64,000 nt of DNA from Sphingomonas psychrotolerans (GCF_002796605.1 NZ_CP024923.1:930001-994000), one strand, 5' to 3'; counted from the first letter of the stretch, positions 1 through 9,819 are shown. The notes: generated by a model from the sequence alone, not told the origin. Numbers and translations are program-made.

Positions 1-1
1 C

Positions 2-493
2 GCCTGCGATATCGATCGCGGCCGTCTTCAGCGACTTCCCGATCGCGCTGCCCGGGCAGGCGTCACGATCGCCGAGACCCGGCTGCTCAACCCCAATCGC
101 GAGGCCGAGCAACTCGGCGATCAGGAGGCGCGTGCCGATGTGGTGTTCGTCGATGCGCCTTGCTCCGGCACCGGCACCTGGCGGCGAAACCCCGAAGCGC
201 GCTGGCGGTTGAGCCATCAGCGGCTCGACAAATTGGTTGCGACCCAGCGCCACATCATGGGGCTCGCCGCCCATCTGGTGCGACCGGGTGGGGCTTTGGT
301 CTATGTCGTCTGCTCGGTGCTCGACGACGAAGGGGCGGGGCAGGTGGCCGCGTTCCTCAATGCCTTTCCCGGCTGGACCGCGGAGACACCGGCGCCGGGG
401 GCGGGCCGGCCGCGCGGTGCTGGACTCCGGCTCACGCCGCTGGCGGATTCGACCGACGGCTTTTTTGTCGCGAAGATAATGCGGCCATGGTAG
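2..493 (+). CDS. RsmB/NOP-family RNA (cytosine-5) methyltransferase, C-terminal part
   Basis: The window opens inside this gene, so the N-terminus is missing and the frame is read from base 2. The visible 163 residues hold the second half of a SAM-dependent rRNA m5C methyltransferase domain. An ACDID acidic loop comes first, then DAPCSGTGTWRR (motif IV with its release cysteine), then VYVVCSVLDDEG (the motif VI region with the likely catalytic cysteine). The family methylates a cytosine in 16S rRNA or another RNA. The TPR gene follows after 29 bases. The family is clear, but whether this is the RsmB ortholog cannot be judged without the N-terminal NusB-like region. Confidence 0.85.
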   Translation, partial: ACDIDRGRLQRLPDRAARAGVTIAETRLLNPNREAEQLGDQEARADVVFVDAPCSGTGTWRRNPEARWRLSHQRLDKLVATQRHIMGLAAHLVRPGGALVYVVCSVLDDEGAGQVAAFLNAFPGWTAETPAPGAGRPRGAGLRLTPLADSTDGFFVAKIMRPW

Positions 494-522
494 CGCTACG
501 CGCCTCAGTTTCGGAGATTTTG

Positions 523-1029
523 ATGCGGATCACTGCGATTTCGGCTGCCGCCGCGCTGATGGTGCTTTCGGTTTCGACCTCGCTGATGGCGCAGCGCCCC
601 GACGATCAGATCGAGCCCAGGTCGCTCGCGCTGCTTCAGGAAGGCCGTACGGCAAAGGCGGCCGGCAACCTCGATGGCGCGCAGGACGCACTGGAGAGCG
701 CGCTCGCGGTCGATCCGCGCAACCGTGAGGCTTTCCTCGTCCTCGCCGATATCGCGCGGGCGCGCGGACTGCCCGGCAAGGCGATCCGCTTCTACAGCGA
801 GGCGTTGGCGCTCGAGCCCAACGACCTTTCGGCGCTCCGCGGGCAGGGCGAGGCGCTGGTCGCCAAGGGCGCGACAGTAAAGGCCAAGGAAAATCTGGCG
901 AAGATCAAGGCGGCCTGTGGCGGCGAGTGCAACGATGCGACTGTCCTTGCCGCGTCGATCGCCAAGGGCCCTCCGGTGACTGCGACGGCGCAGGCCGAGC
1001 CGGCCAGGCCGACGCCCGCCAAACCCTAA
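523..1029 (+). CDS. Secreted tetratricopeptide-repeat protein
   Basis: 168 residues. The N-terminus is a signal peptide (about residues 1-23, hydrophobic [10 protein letters not shown] core, cleavage near LMAQ). Two to three TPR units follow, with [19 protein letters not shown] and [19 protein letters not shown] the clearest. The C-terminal 20 residues are Pro/Ala-rich. The protein is probably periplasmic and used for protein-protein contact; no enzyme motif is seen. The ATG at 523 was chosen because a GGAG lies six bases upstream and the signal peptide begins there, although the frame is open further upstream. Its TAA stop overlaps the stop of the convergent rsmA gene. Confidence 0.8.
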   Translation: MRITAISAAAALMVLSVSTSLMAQRPDDQIEPRSLALLQEGRTAKAAGNLDGAQDALESALAVDPRNREAFLVLADIARARGLPGKAIRFYSEALALEPNDLSALRGQGEALVAKGATVKAKENLAKIKAACGGECNDATVLAASIAKGPPVTATAQAEPARPTPAKP

Positions 1030-1841
1030 CTCAGCGCGCGAGCGAGCGCGACATATTCGGCGACCGAGACGGTCTCGGCGCGACGGCTCGAATCGATGCC
1101 GAGCTGTTCCAACGCGGCGAGCGCGCCGGGAACCCCCTTCAGGCTCTGCCGCAGCATCTTGCGCCGCTGTCCGAACGCCGCGCCGGTCAGCGTCTCGAGC
1201 ACCGCCAGCCGCACGCCTTCGGGCGCCTCGGCCGGAACGATGTGGACCACCGCGGACGTCACTTTGGGGGGCGGCGTGAAGGCCGAGCGGTGGACCGTCA
1301 TTGCGATCCGCGGCGTGGAGCGCCACTGCGCCAGCACCGCCAGCCGGCCATAGGCTTCGGATCCCGCCGGCGCGACGATGCGTTCGGCGACTTCCTTCTG
1401 GAACATCAGGGTGAGGCTTGCCCACCACGGCTCCCAGCTTGCCGAGAGCCAGCCGACCAGCAGCGCGGTGCCGACATTGTAAGGCAGATTGGCGACGATG
1501 TGCGGCTTTCCCGCGAATAGCGCCGGTGCGTCGACTTGGAGCGCATCGCCCTCGATCACCGTAAGCTTGCCGGAAAAGAAATCGCCTAGTTCGGCGAGCG
1601 CGGGAATGCAGCGCCGGTCGCGCTCCACGGCAGTGACCGACGCTCCCCTTTCGAGCAATGCCCGGGTGAGCCCGCCGGGGCCTGGCCCCACTTCGAACAC
1701 CTCGGCGCCCGCGAGATCGCCGGGAACGCGGGCGATGCGGGCAAGCAATTGATGGTCGAAGAGGAAGTTCTGCCCCAGTGCCTTGCTCGCGCTGAGACCG
1801 TGTCTGCGAATGACGTCGCGGAGCGGTGGCAGTTCGGTCAC
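1026..1841 (-). CDS. rsmA: 16S rRNA (adenine1518-N6/adenine1519-N6)-dimethyltransferase
   Basis: Dimethylates two adjacent adenines in the 3'-terminal hairpin of 16S rRNA late in 30S assembly. At 271 residues it has the usual KsgA length. Family motifs are visible: [10 protein letters not shown] near the N-terminus, the SAM-binding [17 protein letters not shown], and [11 protein letters not shown], the N6-adenine methyltransferase NLPY motif. The GTG start at 1841 overlaps the pdxA stop as GTGA, which implies translational coupling in an lptD-surA-pdxA-rsmA operon. That order matches the one known from E. coli. Confidence 0.95.
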   Translation of the reverse strand: MTELPPLRDVIRRHGLSASKALGQNFLFDHQLLARIARVPGDLAGAEVFEVGPGPGGLTRALLERGASVTAVERDRRCIPALAELGDFFSGKLTVIEGDALQVDAPALFAGKPHIVANLPYNVGTALLVGWLSASWEPWWASLTLMFQKEVAERIVAPAGSEAYGRLAVLAQWRSTPRIAMTVHRSAFTPPPKVTSAVVHIVPAEAPEGVRLAVLETLTGAAFGQRRKMLRQSLKGVPGALAALEQLGIDSSRRAETVSVAEYVALARALS

Positions 1842-2842
1842 TGGTTCAGTGCGACCGCTTCTGCCCGGCGCTCTGCCTGCGCCGCGGCCATGCGGATCGC
1901 GGCGATCATCGCGCCAGGATTGGCTTGGTCGCGGCCGGCAATGCCGAACGCGGTACCGTGATCGGGCGAGGTTCGGACGATCGGCAGGCCGAGCGTGGTA
2001 TTGACGCCATCGTCGAAGTGTAGCGTCTTGATCGGGATCAGCGCCTGATCATGATAGAGACAGAGCGCCGCGTCATAGCCGGCGCGAGCACGCGCATGAA
2101 ACATCGTGTCGGCGGCAAATGGACCCACCGCGTCGATACCCTCTGCGCGAAGCTGATCGATCGCCGGCATGAGGATGTCGATCTCCTCGCGCCCGATCGC
2201 GCCGCTCTCTCCGGCGTGCGGGTTGAGGCCGGCGAAGGCGAGACGGGGCTTCTCGATCCCGAAATTGCGATGCAAGCCTCGCGCTGTCACCCGCGCCTTG
2301 GCGACGATCAGCTCTTGCGAGATCAGCGCAGGCACCTCGGCGAGCGCGACATGGACCGTGATCGGCACCACGCGCAGCGTCGGTCCGGCCAGCATCATCA
2401 CGGTATTCTCGCTGGCGACGCCGCAGCGTTCGGCGACGAACTCGGTCTGCCCGGGGTAAGTGAAGCCGATGCGGTAAAGCTGCGCCTTGGAAACCGGGCC
2501 CGTAACGAGCGCGCTTGCCGTGCCCGAGCGCGTCAGCCCTGAAGCCACCTCTAGCGATTGGAGGGCGCAGCGGGCGCTCTCCACGTCAGGGGAGCCAGGA
2601 ACCACTTCCAGATTATCGCCGATAACCAGGATGGGAAGCGCATCGCCGAAGACGGCCGCGGCCTCGTCCGGGTTGCCTATCCGCACGATCGGACCGTCCC
2701 AGATCTTCTCGATCGAGCGCGGATCGCCGACCGCGAAGAACGGTGGCAGCGAATGCAACGCGCGCGCACTCCATGCTTTGACCGTGATCTCGGGCCCGAT
2801 TCCGGCCGGGTCGCCCATCGCGACGGCGAGCGGAGTCGGCAT
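1838..2842 (-). CDS. pdxA: 4-hydroxythreonine-4-phosphate dehydrogenase
   Basis: NAD-dependent enzyme of deoxyxylulose-dependent pyridoxal phosphate synthesis; it oxidises 4-phosphohydroxy-L-threonine. The N-terminal [14 protein letters not shown] is diagnostic. The C-terminal half has [20 protein letters not shown] and [14 protein letters not shown], with metal-binding His/Asp residues. Taking the ATG at 2842 gives 334 residues, normal for PdxA. A GTG five codons earlier (2857) is also possible, and the frame stays open into surA without family resemblance. The start lies 16 bases past the surA stop, and the end overlaps the rsmA start. Confidence 0.93.
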   Translation of the reverse strand: MPTPLAVAMGDPAGIGPEITVKAWSARALHSLPPFFAVGDPRSIEKIWDGPIVRIGNPDEAAAVFGDALPILVIGDNLEVVPGSPDVESARCALQSLEVASGLTRSGTASALVTGPVSKAQLYRIGFTYPGQTEFVAERCGVASENTVMMLAGPTLRVVPITVHVALAEVPALISQELIVAKARVTARGLHRNFGIEKPRLAFAGLNPHAGESGAIGREEIDILMPAIDQLRAEGIDAVGPFAADTMFHARARAGYDAALCLYHDQALIPIKTLHFDDGVNTTLGLPIVRTSPDHGTAFGIAGRDQANPGAMIAAIRMAAAQAERRAEAVALNQ

Positions 2843-2858
2843 CCGCCCGATGCTCACT

Positions 2859-4232
2859 TCAACGATATTCGACCAGCGCGTCGCGGCGCAGATCGCGCAG
2901 CATGCGCTGGGCGCGCAAATTGGTGCGTTCCTCTTCGAGCTTTTCCTGAACCTGCTCGACCGAAGGCTCATACGCCTCCTTGGGATCGTCGCGACCACAC
3001 AGGACCAGCACGCGAACGCCGTCCTCGACCGACCCGAACGGCTGGGTCACCTGGCCGACCTGGAGGGGCATGATCATGTTCTGGAGTGCGGGCGGGAGCT
3101 CCTTGATCGTGATTCCATCACGATCGACGACGTCGGCGCTCTGCGCCTTCGCTACGTTGGCAACGTCGCCGCAACCCTTGATCGCCCGTGTCGCCGTGGC
3201 GAATTCACCCGCACGCGCAGTCGCCTGTGCTTCGGTGGTGCCCTTGGGGAAGTTGATCGCGACCTGGCGCAGGCTGAGCTTGGCATCGCGCGAATCGGCG
3301 GTCAGCACCTTGCGCTTCTCGGCAAGGTACAGGATCGAAAAGCCGGTGGACAGCTGGACCGGGCCTGCGACCTGACCAGGCTGCATCTCCTGCGCGGCTT
3401 GAGCGAGCTGGTCGGGGAGCATCGAAGGACGGACCCAGCCGAGGTCGCCGCCGACGGACTTGGTAGAAGCTTCCGAATAGGTCTTGGCGAGGTAATCGAA
3501 TGGCGCGCCTTCGCGCATTTGCTGGATCATGCGCTGCATGGCGGCGTGCACTTCCTGCGCGCGGTCCGGCGTGGCGTTCATGTAGATTTCGTAGACGTGA
3601 TATTCGTCGCTGCCCTTGGCCGCTTTCATCCGCTCGATCATCGCCTTCACTTCGGCTTCACCGACGTTGATGTTGACGCGGCGGCGCAGCAGACGGTTCC
3701 AGGCGAGATCCGCCTCGATCTGGCGACGGATGGTGCGCTCGGACGCGCCGACTTCCTTCAGCCAGCCGCGCATCTGCTCCGGTGTGCGTTGGAAATTCTT
3801 CGAGACGCGCGCGAAGCTTTGTTCGATCTCCTTGGGATCGACGGTGATCTCGTTGGCCTTGGCCTCCTGGATCTGGAGCGCCTCGTCGATCAGCTGGCGC
3901 AGCATCTGCACGCGCAATTGATCGCGCTCTTCCGGCTTGAGGTTGAGCTTGCTGATCGCCACGACCATCGCGACGCGCTGGTCGACGTCGGTTCCGGTGA
4001 TCACCGTGTCGTTGACGATCGCGGTCGGCTTGCGGACATTCGGGTCGCCCTTGCCGAAGAGCTGAAAATTGGCGGGAAGATTGAGTCCAGTGTTTGGCAC
4101 CTGCTGCTGATCAGGAACGGTCTGCGCGATCGCGATCGACGCGACGCCGGCCAAGCCGAACGTCAGAATAGTCTTGCGGCCGAAGCGAGCCGCCTTTGCA
4201 ACACCAATGTTCACGTGGAGCCGTACCCTCAT
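2859..4232 (-). CDS. surA: Periplasmic chaperone / peptidyl-prolyl isomerase SurA
   Basis: 457 residues. The signal peptide ends near VASIAIA. An N-terminal SurA chaperone domain follows, with IVNDTVITGTDVDQR and then LRQLIDEALQIQEAKANEI. Parvulin-type rotamase segments come next, for example FDYLAKTYSEASTKSVGGDLGWV and FSILYLAEKR. SurA escorts outer-membrane beta-barrel proteins through the periplasm. It sits directly downstream of lptD, one of its known clients. The ATG at 4232 was preferred because the encoded signal peptide has a normal length; ATGs at 4256 and 4280 would lengthen it. Confidence 0.9.
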   Translation of the reverse strand: MRVRLHVNIGVAKAARFGRKTILTFGLAGVASIAIAQTVPDQQQVPNTGLNLPANFQLFGKGDPNVRKPTAIVNDTVITGTDVDQRVAMVVAISKLNLKPEERDQLRVQMLRQLIDEALQIQEAKANEITVDPKEIEQSFARVSKNFQRTPEQMRGWLKEVGASERTIRRQIEADLAWNRLLRRRVNINVGEAEVKAMIERMKAAKGSDEYHVYEIYMNATPDRAQEVHAAMQRMIQQMREGAPFDYLAKTYSEASTKSVGGDLGWVRPSMLPDQLAQAAQEMQPGQVAGPVQLSTGFSILYLAEKRKVLTADSRDAKLSLRQVAINFPKGTTEAQATARAGEFATATRAIKGCGDVANVAKAQSADVVDRDGITIKELPPALQNMIMPLQVGQVTQPFGSVEDGVRVLVLCGRDDPKEAYEPSVEQVQEKLEEERTNLRAQRMLRDLRRDALVEYR

Positions 4233-4320
4233 CCATCCCGGGAGATCGTGGCGCATACTCGCCAATTGTGCCTGAACCAAGGCTTGACGGGATTCGGATC
4301 ACGCCCCGTCGGGCGTTACG

Positions 4321-6642
4321 CTAGCGCCCCAGATTCTTGAAAGCCAGAGTCAAAAGATAGCTGCTACCGCGCTGCGCGTCGCCGGTGGTCTCATAATAGC
4401 GCCGCCAGGTGACGCCGAGGCGCAGGCAGTCGTCCTCATAGGTCACCCCAAGACGGTGGCGGACCGGTTCGAACCCGTCGGACTGGGACAGCACGTCCTC
4501 GTCGCGATCGGTGAGATCGACGAGAGTTGCCCCCGAAACCGACCAGAATCGTGCAATTTGCACGCGGGCGCCGATCCGCGCCTCCTCGCGATCCTGCAAA
4601 TCCTCGAGCGATGGGCCGATATTGCGATTGAGGCGGAGATAGCCGAGCTGGAGATAGGTGCTGCGCGAGCCGACCGTCGCGTCGATCTCGTTGCGGCGAA
4701 AAGCGAGGCCGTCCTTGTCGAGCCGGTAGCGATGGGTGAAGCTGACGAAATCGCGGAAGCGCACGACAGTGCGGCCGACGATGTCGGATACCCGACCGGT
4801 GAGACCGGTGCCCTCGGGGAAGATCGTCGGACGCGAGGAAAGACGATAGCTCTGGCCGACATTGGCGTCGACGCTGAAGCCCGGCAGGTACAGCGAGTAA
4901 TCCACGCCCCAGGTGAAGCGGGTCGAATCCTCGAATCGATCATAGCCGGGGAAGCGATTGAGCGCGAACAGGTTCGAATCCTCGAGGTCGACGGCGCGGG
5001 CGTCCTCATTGGGGACTGCGAGGTTCTCGAGCCGGGGCGCGGCGACGATCTGGACCCGGGGAGTGATGCGCTGGCTGCCGCCGAACAATTCGCCGACCAG
5101 CGGCCATTTCACGTCGACCGCCGCGGCCGCGATGCCGCGGAACCGGAAGCCCTCGTCCCCGCGATAGCTGGCGACGGTGGTCGAGAGCGTATCGTTGGTG
5201 TTGTACGCGTCTGCCCGGGCATAGGCCGTGAAAGTGACTTCCTGCCCCCAATTGGTGAGCTTGCGCAGGTCCCAGCGCGCGCTGGTAAAGGCACGTTGCG
5301 AATCCTGGCCCTCGGAGCGGGCGAGTGCGAGCGTGTTGAGCTGGAACTCGAAGCGTCCGCCGAGCATCCCGTCGTCCATCCGCCGGCGATAGTCGAGCTC
5401 GGGAAGGACGAAGGGCTGGAGACCCTGGCGCTCGCCGGCGCGCAGCGTCTGCACGCCCCAGGCGTTGATCGAGAAATAGCTGTCCTGGTCGATCCGCTCG
5501 ACCCGGATATTGTTGCGCAGCCGATCGTCGCGCGAGATGTCGTAGCGACGCAGGAAGGTGCGATCGGTGGCGAGCCGAAGCGAGGTGCTGGCGCTCCATT
5601 CGGGGGAGAGCTGGAAGCGGCCGACCGCGTCGAGATAGCCGCGGAAGTCGTTGCTGGAGGTTGCCGGAGTGACTGGCACGGTCAAGTCGTCGGCGCGGCG
5701 GCTATAGGTGCCGTATGCGGTGACGCGGTACGCCCCGAAGCTCTCGAGCGCGCGATATTCGCCCTGCAGCATCGGCAGCGTATCGGTGAACACGCGCGGA
5801 GTGAGGGTAAGGTCGCGATTGGGCGCGAGGCTGAAGAAATAAGGCAAAGCGATCTGGAAGCCGTTGGTGCGGTCGTAGCGCAGATCGGGGGTGAGGAAGC
5901 CGTCGTCGCTGGTGCCGCCCACCGGATGCGAGAAAGCGGGCAACGGCACCGAAGCGAAGCCGAATACCGAAATGCGCGCGCCGGTATACCGGATCCGCTT
6001 CTTGCCCGGGTCATAGACCACGCGGCGCGCAGTGATCTTCCACGAAGGCTCTTTCGGGCAACCCTCCGAATCGGTCACCGCGCACGGCGTGTAGGCGGCG
6101 TTCTCCACCGTGATGATGCCGTTGTCGCGGCGGCCACGCTGGGCGGCGATGCGGCCGCCGGCTTCGAGCACGACGAGCATATTCTCTACCGCGCCGTCCT
6201 TCAGCGTATCGGTCAGCTCGATGCGATCGCCATAGGCTGCGTCGCCTTCGGGGTTGACGATGACGATATTGCCCTCGGCGACGACCTTGCCGGTCTTGCG
6301 ATTCCAGACGATCCGGTCGGCGCGCAGGCGATCGCTGCGGCGGTTGAGGCGCACCTCGCCCGCCGCGGTAACCACATCGTTCTCGTAATCATAATCGAGC
6401 TGGTCGGCAGTGAACTGGACCTCGTCGGGATTGGTGGACGCGGCCTCGGTCGAGGGCGGCGGGGGCGTGGTCCCGCGATCCTGCAGATCGGCGCTGGGTA
6501 CCGGCGGGGTCTGGAGCAGATCCGGCTGGCGCGTCGGCGCCTCGCGCGGATCGGCAGTCTCCTGCGCCCGCGCCTGTGCCGCGAGACACAGACCGAGCGC
6601 GGCCGACAGCAGCAAGAGCTGGCGCGTAACGACGATTCCCAC
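4321..6642 (-). CDS. lptD: LPS-assembly outer-membrane protein LptD
   Basis: About 773 residues. The N-terminal signal peptide (LLLLSAALGLCLAAQARAQ) is followed by an acidic/proline linker. An OstA/LptA-like jellyroll follows (ADQLDYDYENDVVTAAGEVRL, LRADRIVWNRKTGKVVAEGN). The rest is a long C-terminal beta-barrel. LptD is the terminal component that inserts lipopolysaccharide (or an equivalent glycolipid) into the outer leaflet. The start is uncertain: GTG at 6642 has a GGAG about 11 bases upstream and begins a clean signal peptide, while GTG at 6654 and an upstream ATG at 6705 are alternatives. It is the first gene of the leftward lptD-surA-pdxA-rsmA operon. Confidence 0.9.
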   Translation of the reverse strand: MGIVVTRQLLLLSAALGLCLAAQARAQETADPREAPTRQPDLLQTPPVPSADLQDRGTTPPPPSTEAASTNPDEVQFTADQLDYDYENDVVTAAGEVRLNRRSDRLRADRIVWNRKTGKVVAEGNIVIVNPEGDAAYGDRIELTDTLKDGAVENMLVVLEAGGRIAAQRGRRDNGIITVENAAYTPCAVTDSEGCPKEPSWKITARRVVYDPGKKRIRYTGARISVFGFASVPLPAFSHPVGGTSDDGFLTPDLRYDRTNGFQIALPYFFSLAPNRDLTLTPRVFTDTLPMLQGEYRALESFGAYRVTAYGTYSRRADDLTVPVTPATSSNDFRGYLDAVGRFQLSPEWSASTSLRLATDRTFLRRYDISRDDRLRNNIRVERIDQDSYFSINAWGVQTLRAGERQGLQPFVLPELDYRRRMDDGMLGGRFEFQLNTLALARSEGQDSQRAFTSARWDLRKLTNWGQEVTFTAYARADAYNTNDTLSTTVASYRGDEGFRFRGIAAAAVDVKWPLVGELFGGSQRITPRVQIVAAPRLENLAVPNEDARAVDLEDSNLFALNRFPGYDRFEDSTRFTWGVDYSLYLPGFSVDANVGQSYRLSSRPTIFPEGTGLTGRVSDIVGRTVVRFRDFVSFTHRYRLDKDGLAFRRNEIDATVGSRSTYLQLGYLRLNRNIGPSLEDLQDREEARIGARVQIARFWSVSGATLVDLTDRDEDVLSQSDGFEPVRHRLGVTYEDDCLRLGVTWRRYYETTGDAQRGSSYLLTLAFKNLGR

Positions 6643-6750
6643 CTTTGACTTCACTCCCGGGCACGCGGCACCGCCCGCCCTATCGCAGCGGTTGCGGCAT
6701 CGCAACGTCGCGTGCGTTGGCCCGAACGCACGGAGGCGCTATCAGGAGCC

Positions 6751-7191
6751 ATGCAAGTCGACTTCTACCATCTCACCCAGGTCCCGCTCGAACGCGCGCT
6801 GCCGCAAATCGCCGAGAAGGTGCTCGCCACCGGCGGGCGGCTGATGATCGTGGCGGGCGATGCGGCCCAGCGGGCGAAGCTGGACCAATTGCTCTGGGCC
6901 TATGCACCCGAGAGCTTCCTGCCGCACGGCCAGGCCGGCAGCGAGGACGATGCGCGCCAGCCCGCGCTGATCGCTGCGACGCCCGAGGCCGCCAACGGCG
7001 CGCGGCACATCGCCTTGGTCGACGGGATCTGGCGCGACGAGGCCTTGAGGTTCGATCGGGTCTTTCACTTCTTCGACGAGGCGCGGATCGGCGAGGCGCG
7101 GGCTGCGTGGAAAGGACTCGCCGATCGCGAAGGGGTGGAACGGAATTATTGGAAACAAAATGACGCCGGGCGCTGGGAAAAAGCGGCCTGA
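6751..7191 (+). CDS. holC: DNA polymerase III chi subunit
   Basis: 146 residues, normal for HolC, which links the clamp loader to single-strand binding protein. The N-terminus MQVDFYHLTQVPLERALP and the segments LDQLLWAYAPESFLPHG and DGIWRDEALRFDRVFHFFDE fit the family well. The ATG at 6751 has CAGGA at the right distance (6743-6747). It is divergent from lptD, and the 108-base gap must hold both promoters. A hairpin with a T-tract follows the stop codon. Confidence 0.9.
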   Translation: MQVDFYHLTQVPLERALPQIAEKVLATGGRLMIVAGDAAQRAKLDQLLWAYAPESFLPHGQAGSEDDARQPALIAATPEAANGARHIALVDGIWRDEALRFDRVFHFFDEARIGEARAAWKGLADREGVERNYWKQNDAGRWEKAA

Positions 7192-7193
7192 TT

Positions 7194-7239
7194 TTCCGCG
7201 TTCGCAAGGAGAACGCGGAACGCATTCGCGGTTTTTTTT
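7194..7239 (+). terminator. Probable terminator after holC
   Basis: A perfect 10-bp inverted repeat, TTCCGCGTTC (7194-7203) and GAACGCGGAA (7211-7220), starts just after the holC stop. Eight Ts follow at 7232-7239. The T-tract is 11 bases from the stem end, so the hairpin may refold with the second GAACGC (7218-7223), or this may be an imperfect terminator. The rest of the 314-base gap up to ndk (7240-7505) shows two TTGACA boxes (7303, 7348) without convincing -10 partners and no coding frame I can support. Confidence 0.6.
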
Positions 7240-7505
7240 CGTGAATCGCGGCGGTTTGTTGCGATTCGCACTCGGGAAAGGGGAACAAGGGCGACGCCGA
7301 AGTTGACACAGACCGACTCTCGCATGTCCGCGTTCGAGGGCTTGGATTTGACAATGGCAAAGAGCGGCCTTGGTCGGACGTTGGAACATTAGCAGAACAT
7401 CGACGTGTAGGAAAGCGCGGAAAGCGGGTCTGGCTTGCATCCACGCCGCCCCGGGATTAGGGAGCCGCGACTTTCCACAACTCAAAATGCAGGAGCCGCA
7501 CGGCC

Positions 7506-7928
<423 letters not shown>

Positions 7929-7963
7929 GCCCAAGTCGCTCTTCGGAGCGGCGGTGAGATAGA

Positions 7964-7999
7964 AGCGCCGGTGGGGCTGGACCCCGCCGGCGCTTTTTT
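7964..7999 (+). terminator. Intrinsic terminator of ndk
   Basis: AGCGCCGG (7964-7971) pairs with CCGGCGCT (7987-7994). The stem continues through a T-G wobble and four G-C pairs (7973-7976 with 7982-7985), with loop CTGGA. Six Ts follow at 7994-7999. It lies 36 bases past the ndk stop and is one of the two best intrinsic terminators in the window. Confidence 0.9.
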
Positions 8000-8002
8000 A
8001 TT

Positions 8003-8037
8003 CGTCGTCCCGGCGGAAGCCGGGAAGCCGGGAAGAC
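8003..8037. repeat. Partial palindromic repeat (CCCGGC family)
   Basis: CGTCGTCCCGGCGGAAGCC, with an extra GGGAAGCC copy, matches one arm of the paired palindromes found elsewhere in the window (e.g. 27018-27093). The second arm is missing, so it looks like a decayed or half unit. Confidence 0.6.
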
Positions 8038-8111
8038 GGATGTGAACGAGAATCGTACTGATCTGGATTGATCGCGGCAACCAACTGAAATGCAGCGCAT
8101 TTCACTCTGGT

Positions 8112-8354
8112 ATGCCGCAGTATTTCTTCAATCTCGCACCCCCCGACACGCACCCATTGCTCGCCTCGCCGGGCGGCACGTTTCCCGACCTGCGAACAGC
8201 ACTTGCCGAGGCCAATTCGGCGGCGCGGGCGCTGATCCACAAGCGTGTGCGGCGCTCGCCGATCGCGCTGCACGGCAGCCTCGACATCGAGGACGAACAC
8301 CGCCGGCCGATCGCACGAATCCTGCTCGCCGACGTCGCGCGCCAGATATCCTGA
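8112..8354 (+). CDS. DUF6894-type small protein
   Basis: 80 residues with the pattern typical of DUF6894, a family of unknown function common in rhizobia and sphingomonads. It has an N-terminal MPQYFFNLAPPDTH, a central FPDLRTALAEANSAARALI helix, and a C-terminal SLDIEDEHRRPIARILLADV that reads like a beta hairpin. No signal peptide or membrane segment is present. It stands alone between ndk and the convergent histidine kinase gene, whose stop is 24 bases away. The family call rests on recalled pattern only. Confidence 0.7.
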   Translation: MPQYFFNLAPPDTHPLLASPGGTFPDLRTALAEANSAARALIHKRVRRSPIALHGSLDIEDEHRRPIARILLADVARQIS

Positions 8355-8378
8355 TCCGCCCGCCGGTGCCGAGCGCAT

Positions 8379-9695
8379 TCAGACGCGGGGCAGGGTGATC
8401 GTCGCAGTGAGGCCGCCGCCTTCGCGATTGGCCAGCGCGATATCCCCACCGGCGTCGTTGACGATCGCGCGGGCGAGCGCGAGGCCGAGGCCGATGCCGC
8501 CGGTCTCGCGGTTGCGCGAAGTCTCGAGCCGGGTGAACGGCGCGAACACCGCGGCGAGCTTGTCGGGCGGGATGCCCGGGCCGCGATCGGCGACTTCGAT
8601 CGCCACCGTCCGCTCGCCGGGGAGCAGGCTGACTTGCGCGCCGCCGCCATATTTGACGGCGTTCTCGATCAAATTGCGGACCGCGCGGCGCATCAACGAG
8701 GGGCGCAGGTGCATCTTGAGGCGCGGCGCTTCCTCGAATTCGACTGCGTGATCGAGCTCGCGGAAATCGTCGACGACCGCGTCGATCAGCGCCGACAGAT
8801 CGACATCGGTAGGCGGCTCGCTGGGACGGCCGAGCCGGGCTAGCGAGAGAATGTCGTCGAGCGTGCGATTCATCTCGTCGATCGTGTCGGCCATGCGATT
8901 GCGGTCGTCGTCGTCGTCCACCGATTCGATGCGGACGCGCAGCGCCGCGAGCGGCGTGCGCAGATCGTGGCCGATCGCGCCGAGCATCCGGTCCTTCTCG
9001 TCGAGCATCGCGTTCACGCGCAGGCTGAGCACATTGTATGCGGCGATCACTGCGCGAACGTCGCTGGGGCCGCGTTCCTCGAGCGGCCGGGTGCCGTCGC
9101 CCGGGCGGAAATCGCGGGCGGCGCCGGCGAGCGAGCGCAGCGGCTTGGAGATGCGGCGGACGATCCACATCACGGGCAACAGGATGATCGCGTAGAGGAT
9201 CAAGGTCTGGACGATCAGTGCGGCGATCAGCTTGCGGTCGGGCCGCGCCCAGGGGGCATTGACGGTCAGCCAGCCCTTGCCGGGCTGTTCGATTGCGATG
9301 ACGAGCACGGTCCCGTTGCGGCGGCGGCCGCGATTTTCGTCGGGCGTCATCGTGCGGATGCCGGTGTCGATCTTGCCGAACGGAATGCCGAGCTCGGCGA
9401 GTTGGCCGCGCAGTTCCTCGGAGACTTCTTCGCGGCGTTCGAGCGCGGGCGGGATCGGATCGGTGGGGGTGCGGCGGACGCGGCCGCGATCAGGAGCGAT
9501 CGGGCGGCCCGACGTGCGTTCGCGTTCGAGCGCGTCGACGATGCGCGTGATCGCGGGACGCGTCGCCTGAGCGAGACGGAATTGGGCGCGGTCGCGAACG
9601 GCGATGGCGAAGTTGAGCGCCTGCGCAGTGAACAAAGCGACGGCGATGAGAAGGGCCATCTGGCCGGCGAGCGATTTGGGGAGGAGGCGTTTCAT
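8379..9695 (-). CDS. Sensor histidine kinase (EnvZ/OmpR-type partner)
   Basis: 438 residues. Membrane segments lie near residues 12-32 (MALLIAVALFTAQALNFAIA) and 160-182 (LIVQTLILYAIILLPVMWIV). They enclose a periplasmic sensor of about 125 residues rich in Arg and Pro. A HAMP linker follows, then HisKA with the phospho-acceptor in GAIGHDLRTPLAALR, and a HATPase domain with NLIENAVKYGG (N box), DRGPGIP (G1) and GGIGLGLALAR (G2). The cognate regulator gene lies upstream on the same strand, 124 bases away across a palindromic repeat. The signal sensed is unknown. Confidence 0.92.
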   Translation of the reverse strand: MKRLLPKSLAGQMALLIAVALFTAQALNFAIAVRDRAQFRLAQATRPAITRIVDALERERTSGRPIAPDRGRVRRTPTDPIPPALERREEVSEELRGQLAELGIPFGKIDTGIRTMTPDENRGRRRNGTVLVIAIEQPGKGWLTVNAPWARPDRKLIAALIVQTLILYAIILLPVMWIVRRISKPLRSLAGAARDFRPGDGTRPLEERGPSDVRAVIAAYNVLSLRVNAMLDEKDRMLGAIGHDLRTPLAALRVRIESVDDDDDRNRMADTIDEMNRTLDDILSLARLGRPSEPPTDVDLSALIDAVVDDFRELDHAVEFEEAPRLKMHLRPSLMRRAVRNLIENAVKYGGGAQVSLLPGERTVAIEVADRGPGIPPDKLAAVFAPFTRLETSRNRETGGIGLGLALARAIVNDAGGDIALANREGGGLTATITLPRV

Positions 9696-9723
9696 GCGTC
9701 CCCGCCCTGATCTGGATACTCGT

Positions 9724-9799
9724 CCTCCTGCGAAAGCAGGAGCCCAGGATCATCGAGCGTGTCGCCTGCAACCCGGAGACCCTGCTTTCGCAGGAGCCC
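9724..9799. repeat. Paired palindromic repeat (CCTGCGAAAGCAGG family)
   Basis: Two facing arms, TCCTGCGAAAGCAGGAGC (from 9725) and CCTGCTTTCGCAGGAGC (9781-9797), each a hairpin and together able to pair, around a core of about 40 bases. The same family recurs at 24827-24902 and 31685-31757. It separates the regulator gene from the kinase gene. Confidence 0.85.
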
Positions 9800-9819
9800 C
9801 AAAGGGGTGTCTGACGGTA

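Noticed and set aside
160..522. An N-terminal extension of the TPR protein within the methyltransferase region
   Set aside because: It lies out of frame inside the methyltransferase gene; the real start at 523 has a ribosome site and a signal peptide.
2487..4340. A 617-codon plus-strand frame opposite pdxA and surA
   Set aside because: Shadow of two well-supported minus-strand genes; no ribosome site and composition of an antisense frame.
4456..6648. A 730-codon open frame on the plus strand opposite lptD
   Set aside because: It lies fully antisense to a gene with clear family motifs; its Ala/Arg/Glu-rich translation has no fold pattern, and such long antisense frames are normal at this GC content.
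7303..7353. Two TTGACA boxes (7303 and 7348) as ndk promoters
   Set aside because: Neither has a recognisable -10 element at 16-18 bases, so no promoter is claimed.
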